64,000 nt of DNA from NCBI GenBank assembly GCA_036365145.1, contig JAEOAD010001800.1:208101-272100 (forward strand), in the 5' to 3' direction. Of the stretch, positions 10,031 through 24,800 are shown in pieces. The notes beneath the pieces are model-generated. The model saw nothing but the letters and a program-made list of their open reading frames with translations. It did no database searches and had not been told where the DNA came from. Each line of letters opens with the position of its first letter. Within the stretch, counting starts at the first letter, position 1. The position numbers were made by a program, and so were the translations under genes. This DNA is from Orientallactaga sibirica (taxonomy: Eukaryota; Chordata; Mammalia; Rodentia; Dipodidae).

Positions 10031-12926
10031 ATTGTACTGTGTGAAATAAGCTTATTCGGTTCTAGGAATCAGTTTACTTTCTATGAATATGGTTGAGTTT
10101 AGCAAGTTCAAACTTTCCTTGTAAATGTAATCTAAAAAGATGTCCAAGTTAGTAGATTTGCCTCATTGGTAAAGTAGTTTGTTGAGAAAACAAACATGTT
10201 CATTGTGGAACATTGTACTGTGTGTAAAAAGCTAATTCGGTTCTAGAATTCAGTTACTTTCCTACAAAGATGGTAGAGTGCAGAAAGTTCAAACTTCCTT
10301 GTTAATGTAATCTAAAAAGATGCACAACTTAGTAGATTGGCCTCATTTCTAAAGTAGTTTCTTTAGAAAAGAAACATCTTCAGTACCAAAAACTGTACTG
10401 TGTGAAATAAGTTAATTCGCTTCTAGGAATCAGTTTAATTTCTACGAAGAAGGTTGAGTGCAGCAAGTTCAAACATTCCTAGTTTGTGTAATCTAACAAG
10501 ATGTACAAGTTAGTGGATTCGCCTCATTTCTAAAGTAGTTTTTTTAGAAAAGAAACATCTTCAGTACCGAATACTGTACTGTATGATATAAGTTCAAGCT
10601 CATTCAGTTCTAGAATTCAGGTGCTTTCCTACAAAGACCGTTGAATGCAGCAAGTTGAAACTTTCCTTGTTAATGTAATCTAAAAAGCTGTCCAAGTGAG
10701 TAGATTCGCCTCATTTCTAAAGTAGTTTCTTTAGAAAACTAACCTTCATTGCCAAACAGTGTACTGTGTGAAATGAGCTAATTCAATTCTAGGAATCAGA
10801 TTGCTTTCTAAAAGATGGTTGAGTTTAGCAAGTTCAAACTTTCCTTGTTAATGTAATCTGCAAAGATGGACAAGTTAGTAGACTCACCTCATTTGTAAAG
10901 TAGTTTGTTGAGAAAACAAACATCTTCATTTCCGAACATTGTACTGTGTGAAAAAAGCTAATTCGGATCTAGAATTCAGTTGCAATCCTACAAAGACGGT
11001 TGAGTGCAGCAAGTTCAAACATTCCTTGTTAATGTACTCTAAAAAGATGCACAACTTAGTGGATTCGCCTCATTTCTAAAGTAATTTCTTTAGAAAAGAA
11101 ACATCTTCAGTATGGAACACTGTACTGTGTGATATGTTAACTCACTTCTAGGAATCAGTTTAATTTCTACAAACATGGTTGAGTCCAGCAAGTTCAAACT
11201 TTCCTTCTTAATGTAATCTATAAAGATGGCCAAGTTAGAAGATTCACCTCATTTGTAAAGTACGTTGTTGAGAAAACAAACATCTTCATTGCCGAACATT
11301 GTACTGTGTGAAATAAGCTCATTCGGTTCTAGGAATCAGTTGCTTTCCTACAAAGAAGGTTGAGTGCAGCAAGTTCAAACTTTCCTTGTTAATGTAATCT
11401 AAAAAGATGCACAACTTAGTAGATTGGCCTCATTTCTAAAGTAGTGTGTTTAGAAAACAAACATCTTCATTACAGAACACTGTACTATGTGAAATAAGCT
11501 AGTTCAGTTCTAGGAATCACATGCTTTCCTACTAAGAAGGTTGAGTGCAGAAAGTTCAAACTATCCTATTTTGTGTAATCTAACAAGATGTACAAGTTAG
11601 TGGATTCGTGTCATGTCTAAATGAGTTTCTTTAGAAAACAAACATCTTCAGTACGGAACACTGTACTGTGTGAAATAAGTGAATTCGCTGCTAGGAATCA
11701 GATTAATTTCTACAAAGAAGGTTGAGTGCAGCAAGTTCAAATTTTCCTAGTTTGTGTAATCTAATGAGATGTACAAGTTAGTTGATTCTCCTCATTTCTA
11801 ACGTAGTTCCTTTAGAAAAGAAACATCTTCAGTACCAAAGACTGTACTGTGTGAAATAAGTTAATTCGCTTCTAGGAATCAGTTTAATTTCTACGAAGAT
11901 GGTTGAGTTTAGGAAGTTCAAACTTTCCTTGTTAATGTAATCTAAAAAGATGGCCAAGTTTGTAGATTTGCCTCATTGGTAAAGTAGTTTGTTGAGAAAA
12001 CAAACATCTTCATTGCCGAACATTGTACTGTTTGAAAAAATCTCATTCGGTTCTAGAATTTAGTTGCTTTCCTACAAAGACGGTTGAGTGCAGCAAGTTC
12101 AAACTTTCCTTGTTAATGTAATCGAAAAAGATGCACAACTTAGTAGATTGGCCTCATTTCTAAAACAGTTTCTTTAGAAAAGAAACATCTTCAGTACCGA
12201 ACACTGTACTGTGTGAAATAAGTTAATTCGCTTCTAGGAATCAGTTTAATTTCTACGAAGACGGTTGAGTGCAGCAAGTTCAAACTTTCCTAGTTTGTGT
12301 AATCTAACAAGATGTACAAGTTAGTGGATTCGCCTCATTTCTAAAGTAGTTTCTTTAGCAAAGAAATATCTTCAGTACCGAACACTGTACTGTGTGAAAT
12401 AAGCTCATTCGGTTCTAGGAATCAGTTGCTTTCCTACAAAGAAGGTTGAGTGCAGCAAGTTCAAACTTTCCTTGTTAGTGTAATCTAAAAAGATGCACAA
12501 CTTAGTAGATTGGCATCATTTATAAAGTAGTTTGTTGAGAAAACAAACATCTTCATTACCGAACACTGTACTATGTGAAATGAGCTAGTTCGGTTCTAGG
12601 AATCACTTGCTTTCCTACGAAGAAGGTTGAGTGCAGCAAGTTCAAAGCTTTCCTAGTTTGTGTAATCTAACAAGATGGGCAAGTTAGTGGATTCACCTCA
12701 TTTCTAAAGTGGTTCCTTTAGAAAACAAACATCTTCAGTACTGAAAACTGTACTGTGTGAAATAAGTTAATTCGGTTCTAGGAATCAGTTTCCTTTCCTA
12801 CAAATGGTTGAGTGCAGCAAGTTCAAACTTTCCTTGTTAATGTAATCTAAAAAGATGGCCAAGTTAGCAGATTCACCTCATTTGTAAAGAAGTTTGTTGA
12901 AAAAATTAAAATCTTCATTGCCGAAC
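10031..12926. repeat. 16-monomer (2.9 kb) higher-order repeat, copy 1
   Basis: Private variants here recur about 2.90 kb later in the same order. They are acatgttcattgtggaac (10194 and 13092), agttcaagctcattcag (10591 and 13492), gtatggaacactgtactg with gatatgtta (about 11.11 and 14.01 kb), and aagtttgtagatttgcc with gtactgtttgaaaaaatc (about 11.95 and 14.86 kb). The unit is 2896 bp, which is 16 monomers. Confidence 0.9.
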
Positions 12927-15826
12927 ATTGTACTGTGTGAAATAAGCTTATTCGGTTCTAGGAATCAGTTTACTTTCTATGAAGATGGTTGAGTTTAGCA
13001 AGTTCAAACTTTCCTTGTAAATGTAATCTAAAAAAGATGTCCAAGTTAGTAGATTTTGCCTCATTGGTAAAGTAGTTTGTTGAGAAAACAAACATGTTCA
13101 TTGTGGAACATTGTACTGTGTGAAAAAAGCTAATTCGGTTCTAGAAATCAGTTACTTTCCTACAAAGATGGTTAGAGTGCAGAAAGTTCAAACTTTCCTT
13201 GTTAATGTAATCTAAAAGATGCACAAGTTAGTAGATTGGCCTCATTTCTAAAGTAGTTTCTTTAGAAAAGAAACATCTTCAGTACCAAAAACTGTACTGT
13301 GTGAAATAAGCTAATTCGGTTCTAGGAATCAGTTTAATTTTCTACAAAAGAAGGTTGAGTGCAGCAAGTTCAAACATTCCTAGTTTGTGTAATCTAACAA
13401 GATGTACAAGTTAGTGGATTTGCCTCATTTCTAAAGTAGTTTCTTTAGAAAAGAAACATCTTCATTACCAAACACTGTACTGTATGATATAAGTTCAAGC
13501 TCATTCAGTTCTAGAATTCAGGTGCTTTCCTACAAAGAGGTTGAATGCAGCAAGTTCAAACTTTCCTTGTTAATGTAATCTAAAAAGATGTCCAAGTGAG
13601 TAGATTCGCCTCATTTCTAAAGTAGTTTCTTTAGAAAACTAACATCTTCATTGCCAAACAGTGTACTGTGTGAAATGAGCTAATTAGGTTCTAGGAATCA
13701 GATTGCTTTTCTAAAAGATGGTTGAGTGCAGCAAGTTCAAACTTTCCTTGTTAATGTAATCTGCAAAGATGGACAAGTTAGTAGACTCACCTCATTTGTA
13801 AAGTAGTTTGTTGAGAAAACAAACATCTTCATTTCGAACATTGTACTGTGTGAAAAAAGCTAATTCGGTTCTAGAAATCAGTTGCTTTCCTACAAAAGAC
13901 GGTTGAGTGCAGCAAGTTCAAACATTCCTTGTTAATGTAATCTAAAAGATGCACAACTTAGTGGATTCGCCTCATTTCTAAAGTAATTTCTTTAGAAAAG
14001 AAACATCTATAGTATGGAACACTGTACTGTGTGATATGTTAGCTCACGGTTCTAGGAATCAGTTTAATTTCTACAAAGATGGTTGAGTGCAGCAAGTTCA
14101 AACTTTCCTAGTTAATGTAATCTATAAAGATGTACAAGTTAGAAGATTCACCTCATTTCTAAAGTAGTTTGTTGAGAAAACAAACATCTTCATTGCCGAA
14201 CATTGTACTGTGTGAAATAAGCTCATTCGGTTCTAGGAATCAGTTGCTTTCCTACAAAGAAGGTTGAGTGCAGCAAGTTCAAACTTTCCTTGTTAATGTA
14301 ATCTAAAAAGATGCACAAGTTAGTAGATTGGCCTCATTTCTAAAGTAGTTTGTTTAGAAAACAAACATCTTCATTACAGAACACTGTACTGTGTGAAATA
14401 AGCTAGTTCAGTTCTAGGAATCACATGCTTTCCTACTAAGAAGGTTGAGTGCAGAAAGTTCAAACTTTCCTATTTTGTGTAATCTAACAAGATGTACAAG
14501 TTAGTAGATTCGCCTCATTTCTAAATGAGTTTCTTTAGAAAACAAACATCTTCAGTACGGAACACTGTACTGTGTGAAATAAGTTAATTCGCTTCTAGGA
14601 ATCAGATTAATTTCTACAAAGAAGGTTGAGTGCAGCAAGTTCAAATTTTCCTAGTTTGTGTAATCTAACAAGATGTACAAGTTAGTTGATTCTCCTCATT
14701 TCTAAAGTAGTTTCTTTAGAAAAGAAACATCTTCAGTACCAAAGACTGTACTGTGTGAAATAAGCTAATTCGGTTCTAGGAATCAGTTTAATTTCTACAA
14801 AGATGGTTGAGTTTAGCAAGTTCAAACTTTCCTTGTTAATGTAATCTAAAAAGATGGCCAAGTTTGTAGATTTGCCTCATTGGTAAAGTAGTTTGTTGAG
14901 AAAACAAACATCTTCATTGCCGAACATTGTACTGTTTGAAAAAATCTCATTCGGTTCTAGAATTTAGTTGCTTTCCTACAAAGAAGGTTGAGTGCAGCAA
15001 GTTCAAACTTTCCTTGTTAATGTAATCTAAAAAGATGCACAAGTTAGTAGATTGGCCTCATTTCTAAAACAGTTTCTTTAGAAAAGAAACATCTTCATTT
15101 ACCGAACACTGTACTGTGTGAAATAAGTTATTCGGTTCTAGGAATCAGTTTAATTTCTACAAAGAAGGTTGAGTGCAGCAAGTTCAAACTTTCCTAGTTT
15201 GTGTAATCTAACAAGATGTACAAGTTAGTGGATTCGCCTCATTTCTAAAGTAGTTTCTTTTAAAAAGAAATATCTTCATTACCGAACACTGTACTGTGTG
15301 AAATAAGCTCATTCGGTTCTAGGAATCAGTTGCTTTCCTACAAAGAAGGTTGAGTGCAGCAAGTTCAAACTTTCCTTGTTAGTGTAATCTAAAAAGATGC
15401 ACAAGTTAGTAGATTGGCATCATTTATAAAGTAGTTTGTTGAGAAAACAAACATCTTCATTGCCGAACATTGTACTATGTGAAATGAGCTAGTTCGGTTC
15501 TAGGAATCACTTGCTTTCCTACGAAGAAGGTTGAGTGCAGCAAGTTCAAGCTTTCCTAGTTTGTGTAATCTAACAAGATGTACAAGTTAGTAGATTCGCC
15601 TCATTTCTAAAGTGGTTTCTTTAGAAAACAAACATCTTCATTACTGAAAACTGTACTGTGTGAAATAAGTTAATTCGGTTCTAGGAATCAGTTGCTTTCA
15701 ACAAAATGGTTGAGTGCAGCAAGTTCAAACTTTCCTTGTTAATGTAATCTAAAAAGATGTACAAGTTAGCAGATTCACCTCATTTGTAAAGTAGTTTGTT
15801 GAAAAAACAAAATCTTCATTGCGAAC
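12927..15826. repeat. 16-monomer (2.9 kb) higher-order repeat, copy 2
   Basis: Second copy of the unit at 10031-12926, about 2900 bp. It keeps the private markers. Many differences from copy 1 move toward the consensus of the homogenised block that follows: cacaacttag becomes cacaagttag, ggccaagttag becomes gtacaagttag, and cagtacc becomes cattacc. Single-base insertions occur in short A or T runs. A third copy starts at about 15827 (aagcttattcag) and then dissolves into the homogeneous array. Confidence 0.9.
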
Positions 15827-18800
15827 ATTGTACTGTGTGTAAATAAGCTTATTCAGTTCTAGGAATCAGTTTGCTTTCCTACAAATATGGTTGAGTGCAG
15901 CAAGTTCAAACTTTCCTTGTTAATGTAATCTAAAAAGATGTCCAAGTTAGTAGATTTGCCTCATTTCTAAAGTAGTTTCTTGAGAAAACAAACATCTTCA
16001 TTGCCGAACATTGTACTGTGTGAAATAAGCTAATTCGGTTCTAGGAATCACTTGCTTTCCTACAAAGAGGTTGAGTGCAGCAAGTTCAAACTTTCCTAGT
16101 TTGTTAATCTAACTCAGAAGATACACAAGTTAGTAGATTGGCCTCATTTCTAAAGTAGTTTCTTTAGAAAACAAACATCTTCATTGCCGAACACTGTACT
16201 GTGTGAAATAAAGCTAATTCGGTTCTAGGAATCAGTTTAATTTCTACAAAGAAGGTTGAGTGCAGCAAGTTCAAACTTTCCTAGTTTGTGTAATCTAACA
16301 AGATGTACAAGTTAGTGGATTCGCCTCATTTCTAAAGTAGTTTTTTAGAAAACAAACATCTTCATTGCGAACATTGTACTGTGTGAAATAAGCTCATTCA
16401 GTTCTAGGAATCACTTGCTTTCCTACAAAGAGGTTGAGTGCAGCAAGTTCAAACTTTCCTTGTTAATGTAATCTAACAAGATGTACAAGTTAGTAGATTC
16501 GCCTCATTTCTAAAGTAGTTTCTTGAAAAACAAACATCTTCATTTCGAACATTGTACTGTGTGAAATAAGCTAATTCGGTTCTAGGAATCAGTTTGCTTT
16601 CTACAAAAGATGGTTGAGTGCAGCAAGTTCAAACTTTCCTAGTTAATGTAATCTAACAAGATGTACAAGTTAGTAGATTCACCTCATTTCTAAAGTAGCT
16701 TCTTGAGAAAACAAACATCTTCATTGCAAACATTGTACTGTGTGAAATAAGCTAATTCGGTTCTAGGAATCACTTGCTTTCCTACAAAAGAAGGTTGAGT
16801 GCAGCAAGTTCAAACTTTCCTAGTTTGTGTAATCTAACAAGATGTACAAGTTAGTAGATTCGCCTCATTTCTAAAGTAGTTTCTTGAGAAAACAAACATC
16901 TTCATTGCGAACATTGTACTGTGTGAAATAAGCTAATTCGGTTCTAGGAATCACTTGCTTTCCTACAAAGAAGGTTGAGTGCAGCAAGTTCAAACTTTCC
17001 TAGTTTGTGTAATCTAACAAGATGTACAAGTTAGTAGATTCGCCTCATTTCTAAAGTAGTTTCTTGAGAAAACAAACATCTTCATTGCGAACATTGTACT
17101 GTGTGAAATAAGCTAATTCGGTTCTAGGAATCACTTGCTTTCCTACAAAGAAGGTTGAGTGCAGCAAGTTCAAACTTTCCTAGTTTGTGTAATCTAACAA
17201 GATGTACAAGTTAGTAGATTCGCCTCATTTCTAAAGTAGTTTCTTGAGAAAACAAACATCTTCATTGCCGAAAATTGTACTGTGTGAAATAAGCTAATTC
17301 GGTTCTAGGAATCACTTGCTTTCCTACAAAGAAGGTTGAGTGCAGCAAGTTCAAACTTTCCTAGTTTGTGTAATCTAACAAGATGTACAAGTTAGTAGAT
17401 TCGCCTCATTTCTAAAGTAGTTTCTTGAGAAAAATAAACATCTTCATTGCCGAACATTGTACTGTGTGAAATAAGCTAATTCGGTTCTAGGAATCACTTG
17501 CTTTCCTACAAAGAAGGTTGAGTGCAGCAAGTTCAAACTTTCCTAGTTTGTGTAATCTAACAAGATGTACAAGTTAGTAGATTCGCCTCATTTCTAAAGT
17601 AGTTTCTTGAGAAAACAAACATCTTCATTGCGAACATTGTACTGTGTGAAATAAGCTAATTCGGTTCTAGGAATCACTTGCTTTCCTACACAAAGAAGGT
17701 TGAGTGCAGCAAGTTCAAACTTTCCTAGTTTGTGTAATCTAACAAGATGTACAAGTTAGTAGATTCGCCTCATTTCTAAAGTAGTTTCTTGAGAAAACAA
17801 ACATCTTCATTGCCGAACATTGTACTGTGTGAAATAAGCTAATTCGGTTCTAGGAATCACTTGCTTTCCTACAAAAGAAGGTTGAGTGCAGCAAGTTCAA
17901 ACTTTCCTAGTTTGTGTAATCTAACAAGATGTACAAGTTAGTAGATTCGCCTCATTTTCAAAGTAGTTTCTTGAGAAAACAAACATCTTCATTGCCGAAC
18001 ATTGTACTGTGTGAAATAAGCTAATTCGGTTCTAAAAATCACTTGCTTTCCTACAAAGAAGGTTGAGTGCAGCAAGTTCAAACTTTCCTAGTTTGTGTAA
18101 TCTAACAAGATGTACAAGTTAGTAGATTCGCCTCATTTCTAAAGTAGTTTCTTGAGAAAACAAACATCTTCATTGCCAAACATTGTACTGTGTGAAATAA
18201 GCTAATTCGGTTCTAGGAATCACTTGCTTTCCTACAAAGAAGGTTGAGTGCAGCAAGTTCAAACTTTCCTAGTTTGTGTAATCTAACAAGATGTACAAGT
18301 TAGTAGATTCGCCTCATTTCTAAAGTAGTTTCTTGAGAAAACAAACATCTTCATTGCGAACATTGTACTGTGTGAAATAAGCTAATTCGGTTCTAGGAAT
18401 CACTTGCTTTCCTACAAAGAAGGTTGAGTGCAGCAAGTTCAAACTTTCCTAGTTTGTGTAATCTAACAAGATGTACAAGTTAGTAGATTCGCCTCATTTC
18501 TAAAGTAGTTTCTTGAGAAAACAAACATCTTCATTGCCGAACATTGTACTGTGTGAAATAAAGCTAATTCGGTTCTAGGAATCACTTGCTTTCCTACAAA
18601 GAAGGTTGAGTGCAGCAAGTTCAAACTTTCCTAGTTTGTGTAATCTAACAAGATGTACAAGTTAGTAGATTCGCCTCATTTCTAAAGTAGTTTCTTGAGA
18701 AAACAAACATCTTCATTGCCGAACATTGTACTGTGAAATAAGCTAATTCGGTTCTAGGAATCACTTGCTTTCCTACAAAGAAGGTTGAGTGCAGCAAGTT

Positions 18801-21800
18801 CAAACTTTCCTAGTTTGTGTAATCTAACAAGATGTACAAGTTAGTAGATTCGCCTCATTTCTAAAGTAGTTTCTTGAGAAAACAAACATCTTCATTGCCG
18901 AACATTGTACTGTGTGAAATAAGCTAATTCGGTTCTAGGAATCACTTGCTTTCCTACAAAGAAGGTTGAGTGCAGCAAGTTCAAACTTTCCTAGTTTGTG
19001 TAATCTAACAAGATGTACAAGTTAGTAGATTCGCCTCATTTCTAAAGTAGTTTCTTGAGAAAACAAACATCTTCATTGCCGAACATTGTACTGTGTGAAA
19101 TAAGCTAATTCGGTTCTAGGAATCACTTGCTTTCCTACAAAGAAGGTTGAGTGCAGCAAGTTCAAACTTTCCTAGTTTGTGTAATCTAACAAGATGTACA
19201 AGTTAGTAGATTCGCCTCATTTCTAAAGTAGTTTCTTGAGAAAACAAACATCTTCATTGCGAACATTGTACTGTGTGAAATAAGCTAATTCGGTTCTAGG
19301 AATCACTTGCTTTCCTACAAAGAAGGTTGAGTGCAGCAAGTTCAAACTTTCCTAGTTTGTGTAATCTAACAAGATGTACAAGTTAGTAGATTCGCCTCAT
19401 TTCTAAAGTAGTTTCTTGAGAAAACAAACATCTTCATTGCCGAACATTGTACTGTGTGAAATAAGCTAATTCGGTTCTAGGAATCACTTGCTTTCCTACA
19501 AAGAAGGTTGAGTGCAGCAAGTTCAAACTTTCCTAGTTTGTGTAATCTAACAAGATGTACAAGTTAGTAGATTCGCCTCATTTCTAAAGTAGTTTCTTGA
19601 GAAAACAAACATCTTCATTGCCGAACATTGTACTGTGTGAAATAAGCTAATTCGGTTCTAGGAATCACTTGCTTTCCTACAAAGAAGGTTGAGTGCAGCA
19701 AGTTCAAACTTTCCTAGTTTGTGTAATCTAACAAGATGTACAAGTTAGTAGATTCGCCTCATTTCTAAAGTAGTTTCTTGAGAAAACAAACATCTTCATT
19801 GCGAACATTGTACTGTGTGAAATAAAGCTAATTCGGTTCTAGGAATCACTTGCTTTCCTACAAAGAAGGTTGAGTGCAGCAAGTTCAAACTTTCCTAGTT
19901 TGTGTAATCTAACAAGATGTACAAGTTAGTAGATTCGCCTCATTTCTAAAGTAGTTTCTTGAGAAAACAAACATCTTCATTGCGAACATTGTACTGTGTG
20001 AAATAAGCTAATTCGGTTCTAGGAATCACTTGCTTTCCTACAAAAGAAGGTTGAGTGCAGCAAGTTCAAACTTTCCTAGTTTGTGTAATCTAACAAGATG
20101 TACAAGTTAGTAGATTCGCCTCATTTCTAAAAGTAGTTTCTTGAGAAAACAAACATCTTCATTGCGAACATTGTACTGTGTGAAATAAGCTAATTCGGTT
20201 CTAGGAATCACTTGCTTTCCTACAAAGAAGGTTGAGTGCAGCAAGTTCAAACTTTCCTAGTTTGTGTAATCTAACAAGATGTACAAGTTAGTAGATTCGC
20301 CTCATTTCTAAAGTAGTTTCTTGAGAAAACAAACATCTTCATTGCCGAACATTGTACTGTGTGAAATAAGCTAATTCGGTTCTAGGAATCACTTGCTTTC
20401 CTACAAAGAAGGTTGAGTGCAGCAAGTTCAAACTTTCCTAGTTTGTGTAATCTAACAAGATGTACAAGTTAGTAGATTCGCCTCATTTCTAAAGTAGTTT
20501 CTTGAGAAAACAAACATCTTCATTGCCGAACATTGTACTGTGTGAAATAAGCTAATTCGGTTCTAGGAATCACTTGCTTTCCTACAAAGAAGGTTGAGTG
20601 CAGCAAGTTCAAACTTTCTAGTTTGTGTAATCTAACAAGATGTACAAGTTAGTAGATTCGCCTCATTTCTAAAGTAGTTTCTTGAGAAAACAAACATCTT
20701 CATTGCCGAACATTGTACTGTGTGAAATAAGCTAATTCGGTTCTAGGAATCACTTGCTTTCCTACAAAGAAGGTTGAGTGCAGCAAGTTCAAACTTTCCT
20801 AGTTTGTGTAATCTAACAAGATGTACAAGTTAGTAGATTCGCCTCATTTCTAAAGTAGTTTCTTGAGAAAACAAACATCTTCATTGCCGAACATTGTACT
20901 GTGTGAAATAAGCTAATTCGGTTCTAGGAATCACTTGCTTTCCTACAAAGAAGGTTGAGTGCAGCAAGTTCAAACTTTCCTAGTTTGTGTAATCTAACAA
21001 GATGTACAAGTTAGTAGATTCGCCTCATTTCTAAAGTAGTTTCTTGAGAAAACAAACATCTTCATTGCGAACATTGTACTGTGTGAAATAAGCTAATTCG
21101 GTTCTAGGAATCACTTGCTTTCCTACAAAAGAAGGTTGAGTGCAGCAAGTTCAAACTTTCCTAGTTTGTGTAATCTAACAAGATGTACAAGTTAGTAGAT
21201 TCGCCTCATTTCTAAAGTAGTTTCTTGAGAAAACAAACATCTTCATTGCCGAACATTGTACTGTGTGAAATAAGCTAATTCGGTTCTAGGAATCACTTGC
21301 TTTCCTACAAAGAAGGTTGAGTGCAGCAAGTTCAAACTTTCCTAGTTTGTGTAATCTAACAAGATGTACAAGTTAGTAGATTCGCCTCATTTCTAAAGTA
21401 GTTTCTTGAAAACAAACATCTTCATTGCGAACATTGTACTGTGTGAAATAAGCTAATTCGGTTCTAGGAATCACTTGCTTTCCTACAAAGAAGGTTGAGT
21501 GCAGCAAGTTCAAACTTTCCTAGTTTGTGTAATCTAACAAGATGTACAAGTTAGTAGATTCGCCTCATTTCTAAAGTAGTTTCTTGAGAAAACAAACATC
21601 TTCATTGCGAACATTGTACTGTGTGAAATAAGCTAATTCGGTTCTAGGAATCACTTGCTTTCCTACAAAGAAGGTTGAGTGCAGCAAGTTCAAACTTTCC
21701 TAGTTTGTGTAATCTAACAAGATGTACAAGTTAGTAGATTCGCCTCATTTCTAAAGTAGTTTCTTGAGAAAACAAACATCTTCATTGCAGAACATTTTAC

Positions 21801-24800
21801 TGTGTGAAATAAGCTAATTCGGTTCTAGGAATCACTTGCTTTCCTACAAAGAAGGTTGAGTGCAGCAAGTTCAAACTTTCCTAGTTTGTGTAATCTAACA
21901 AGATGTACAAGTTAGTAGATTCGCCTCATTTCTAAAGTAGTTTCTTGAGAAAACAAACATCTTCATTGCCGAACATTGTACTGTGTGAAATAAGCTAATT
22001 CGGTTCTAGGAATCACTTGCTTTCTACAAAGAAGGTTGAGTGCAGCAAGTTCAAACTTTCCTAGTTTTGTGTAATCTAACAAGATGTACAAGTTAGACGA
22101 TTCGTCTCATTTCTAAAGTAGTTTCTTGAGAAAACAAACATCTTCATTGCCGAACATTGTACTGTGTGAAATAAGCTAATTCGGTTCTAGGAATCACTTG
22201 CTTTCCTACAAAGAAGGTTGAGTGCAGCAAGTTCAAACTTTCCTAGTTTGTGTAATCTAACAAGATGTACAAGTTAGTAGATTCGCCTCATTTTCAAAGT
22301 AGTTTCTTGAGAAAACAAACATCTTCATGGCGAACATTGTACTGTGTGAAATAAGCTAATTCGGTTCTAGGAATCACTTGCTTTCCTACAAAGAAGGTTG
22401 AGTGCAGCAAGTTCAAACTTTCCTAGTTTGTGTAATCTAACAAGATGTACAAGTTAGTAGATTCGCCTCATTTCTAAAGTAGTTTCTTGATAAAACAAAC
22501 ATCTTCATTGCCGAACATTGTACTGTGTGAAATAAGCTAATTCGGTTCTAGGAATCACTTGCTTTCCTACAAAGAAGGTTGAGTGCAGCAAGTTCAAACT
22601 TTCCTAGTTTGTGTAATCTAACAAGATGTACAAGTTAGTAGATTCGCCTCATTTTCAAAGTAGTTTCTTGAAAACAAACATCTTCATTGCGAACATTGTA
22701 CTGTGTGAAATAAGCTAATTCGGTTCTAGGAATCACTTGCTTTCCTACAAAGAAGGTTGAGTGCAGCAAGTTCAAACTTTCCTAGTTTGTGTAATCTAAC
22801 AAGATGTACAAGTTAGTAGATTCGCCTCATTTCTAAAGTAGTTTCTTGAGAAAACAAACATCTTCATTTCGAACATTGTACTGTGTGAAATAAGCTAATT
22901 CGGTTCTAGGAATCACTTGCTTTCCTACAAAGAAGGTTGAGTGCAGCAAGTTCAAACTTTCCTAGTTTGTGTAATCTAACAAGATGTACAAGTTAGTAGA
23001 TTCGCCTCATTTCTAAAGTAGTTTCTTGAGAAAACAAACATCTTCATTGCGAACATTGTACTGTGTGAAATAAGCTAATTCGGTTCTAGGAATCACTTGC
23101 TTTCCTACAAAGAAAGGTTGAGTGCAGCAAGTTCAAACTTTCCTAGTTTGTGTAATCTAACAAGATGTACAAGTTAGTAGATTCGCCTCATTTCTAAAGT
23201 AGTTTCTTGAGAAAGAAACAAACATCTTCATTGCAGACATTTGTACTGTGTGAAATAAGCTAATTCGGTTCTAGGAATCACTTGCTTTCCTACAAAGAAG
23301 GTTGAGTGCAGCAAGTTCAAACTTTCCTAGTTTGTGTAATCTAACAAGATGTACAAGTTAGTAGATTCGCCTCATTTCTAAAGTAGTTTCTTGAGAAAAC
23401 AAACATCTTCATTGCGAACATTGTACTGTGTGAAATAAGCTAATTCGGTTCTAGGAATCACTTGCTTTCCTACAAAGAGGTTAGTGCAGCAAGTTCAAAC
23501 TTTCCTAGTTTGTGTAATCTAACAAGATGTACAAGTTAAGTAGATTCGCCTCATTTCTAAAGTAGTTTCTTGAGAAAACAAACATCTTCATTGCGAACAT
23601 TGTACTGTGAAATAAGCTAATTCGGTTCTAGGAATCACTTGCTTTCCTACAAAGAAGGTTGAGTGCAGCAAGTTCAAACTTTCCTAGTTTGTGTAATCTA
23701 ACAAGATGTACAAGTTAGTAGATTAGCCTCATTTCTAAAGTAGTTTCTTGAGAAAACAAACATCTTCATTGCCGAACATTGTACTGTGTGAAATAAGCTA
23801 ATTCGGTTCTAGGAATCACTTGCTTTCCTACAAAGAAGGTTGAGTGCAGCAAGTTCAAACTTTCCTAGTTTGTGTAATCTAACAAGATGTACAAGTTAGT
23901 AGATTCGCCTCATTTCTAAAGTAGTTTCTTGAGAAAACAAACATCTTCATTGCCGAACATTGTACTGTGTGAAATAAGCTAATTCGGTTCAGGGAATCAC
24001 TTGCTTTCCTACAAAGAAGGTTGAGTGCAGCAAGTTCAAACTTTCCTAGTTTGTGTAATCTAACAAGATGTACAAGTTAGTAGATTCGCCTCATTTCTAA
24101 AGTAGTTTCTTGAGAAAACAAACATCTTCATTGCTGAACATTGTACTGTGTGAAATAAGCTAATTCGGTTCTAGGAATCACTTGCTTTCCTAAAAAGAAG
24201 GTTGAGTGCAGCAAGTTCAAACTTTCCTAGTTTGTGTAATCTAACAAGATGTACAAGTTAGTAGATTCGCCTCATTTCTAAAGTAGTTTCTTGAGAAAAC
24301 AAACATCTTCATTGCCGAACATTGTACTGTGTGAAATAAGCTAATTCGGTTCTAGGAATCACTTGCTTTCCTACAAAGAAGGTTGAGTGCAGCAAGTTCA
24401 AACTTTCCTAGTTTGTGTAATCTAACAAGATGTACAAGTTAGTAGATTCGCCTCATTTCTAAAGTAGTTTCTTGAGAAAACAAACATCTTCATTGCAAAA
24501 CTTTTGTACTGTGTGAAATAAGCTAATTCGGTTCTAGGAATCACTTGCTTTCCTACAAAAAGAAGGTTGAGTGCAGCAAGTTCAAACTTTTCCTAGTTTG
24601 TGTAATCTAACAAGATGTACAAGTTAGTAGATTCGCCTCATTTCTAAAGTAGTTTCTTGAGAAAACAAACATCTTCATTGCCGAACATTGTACTGTGTGA
24701 AATAAGCTAATTCGGTTCTAGGAATCACTTGCTTTCCTACAAAGAAGGTTGAGTGCAGCAAGTTCAAACTTTTCCTAGTTTGTGTAATCTAACAAGATGT

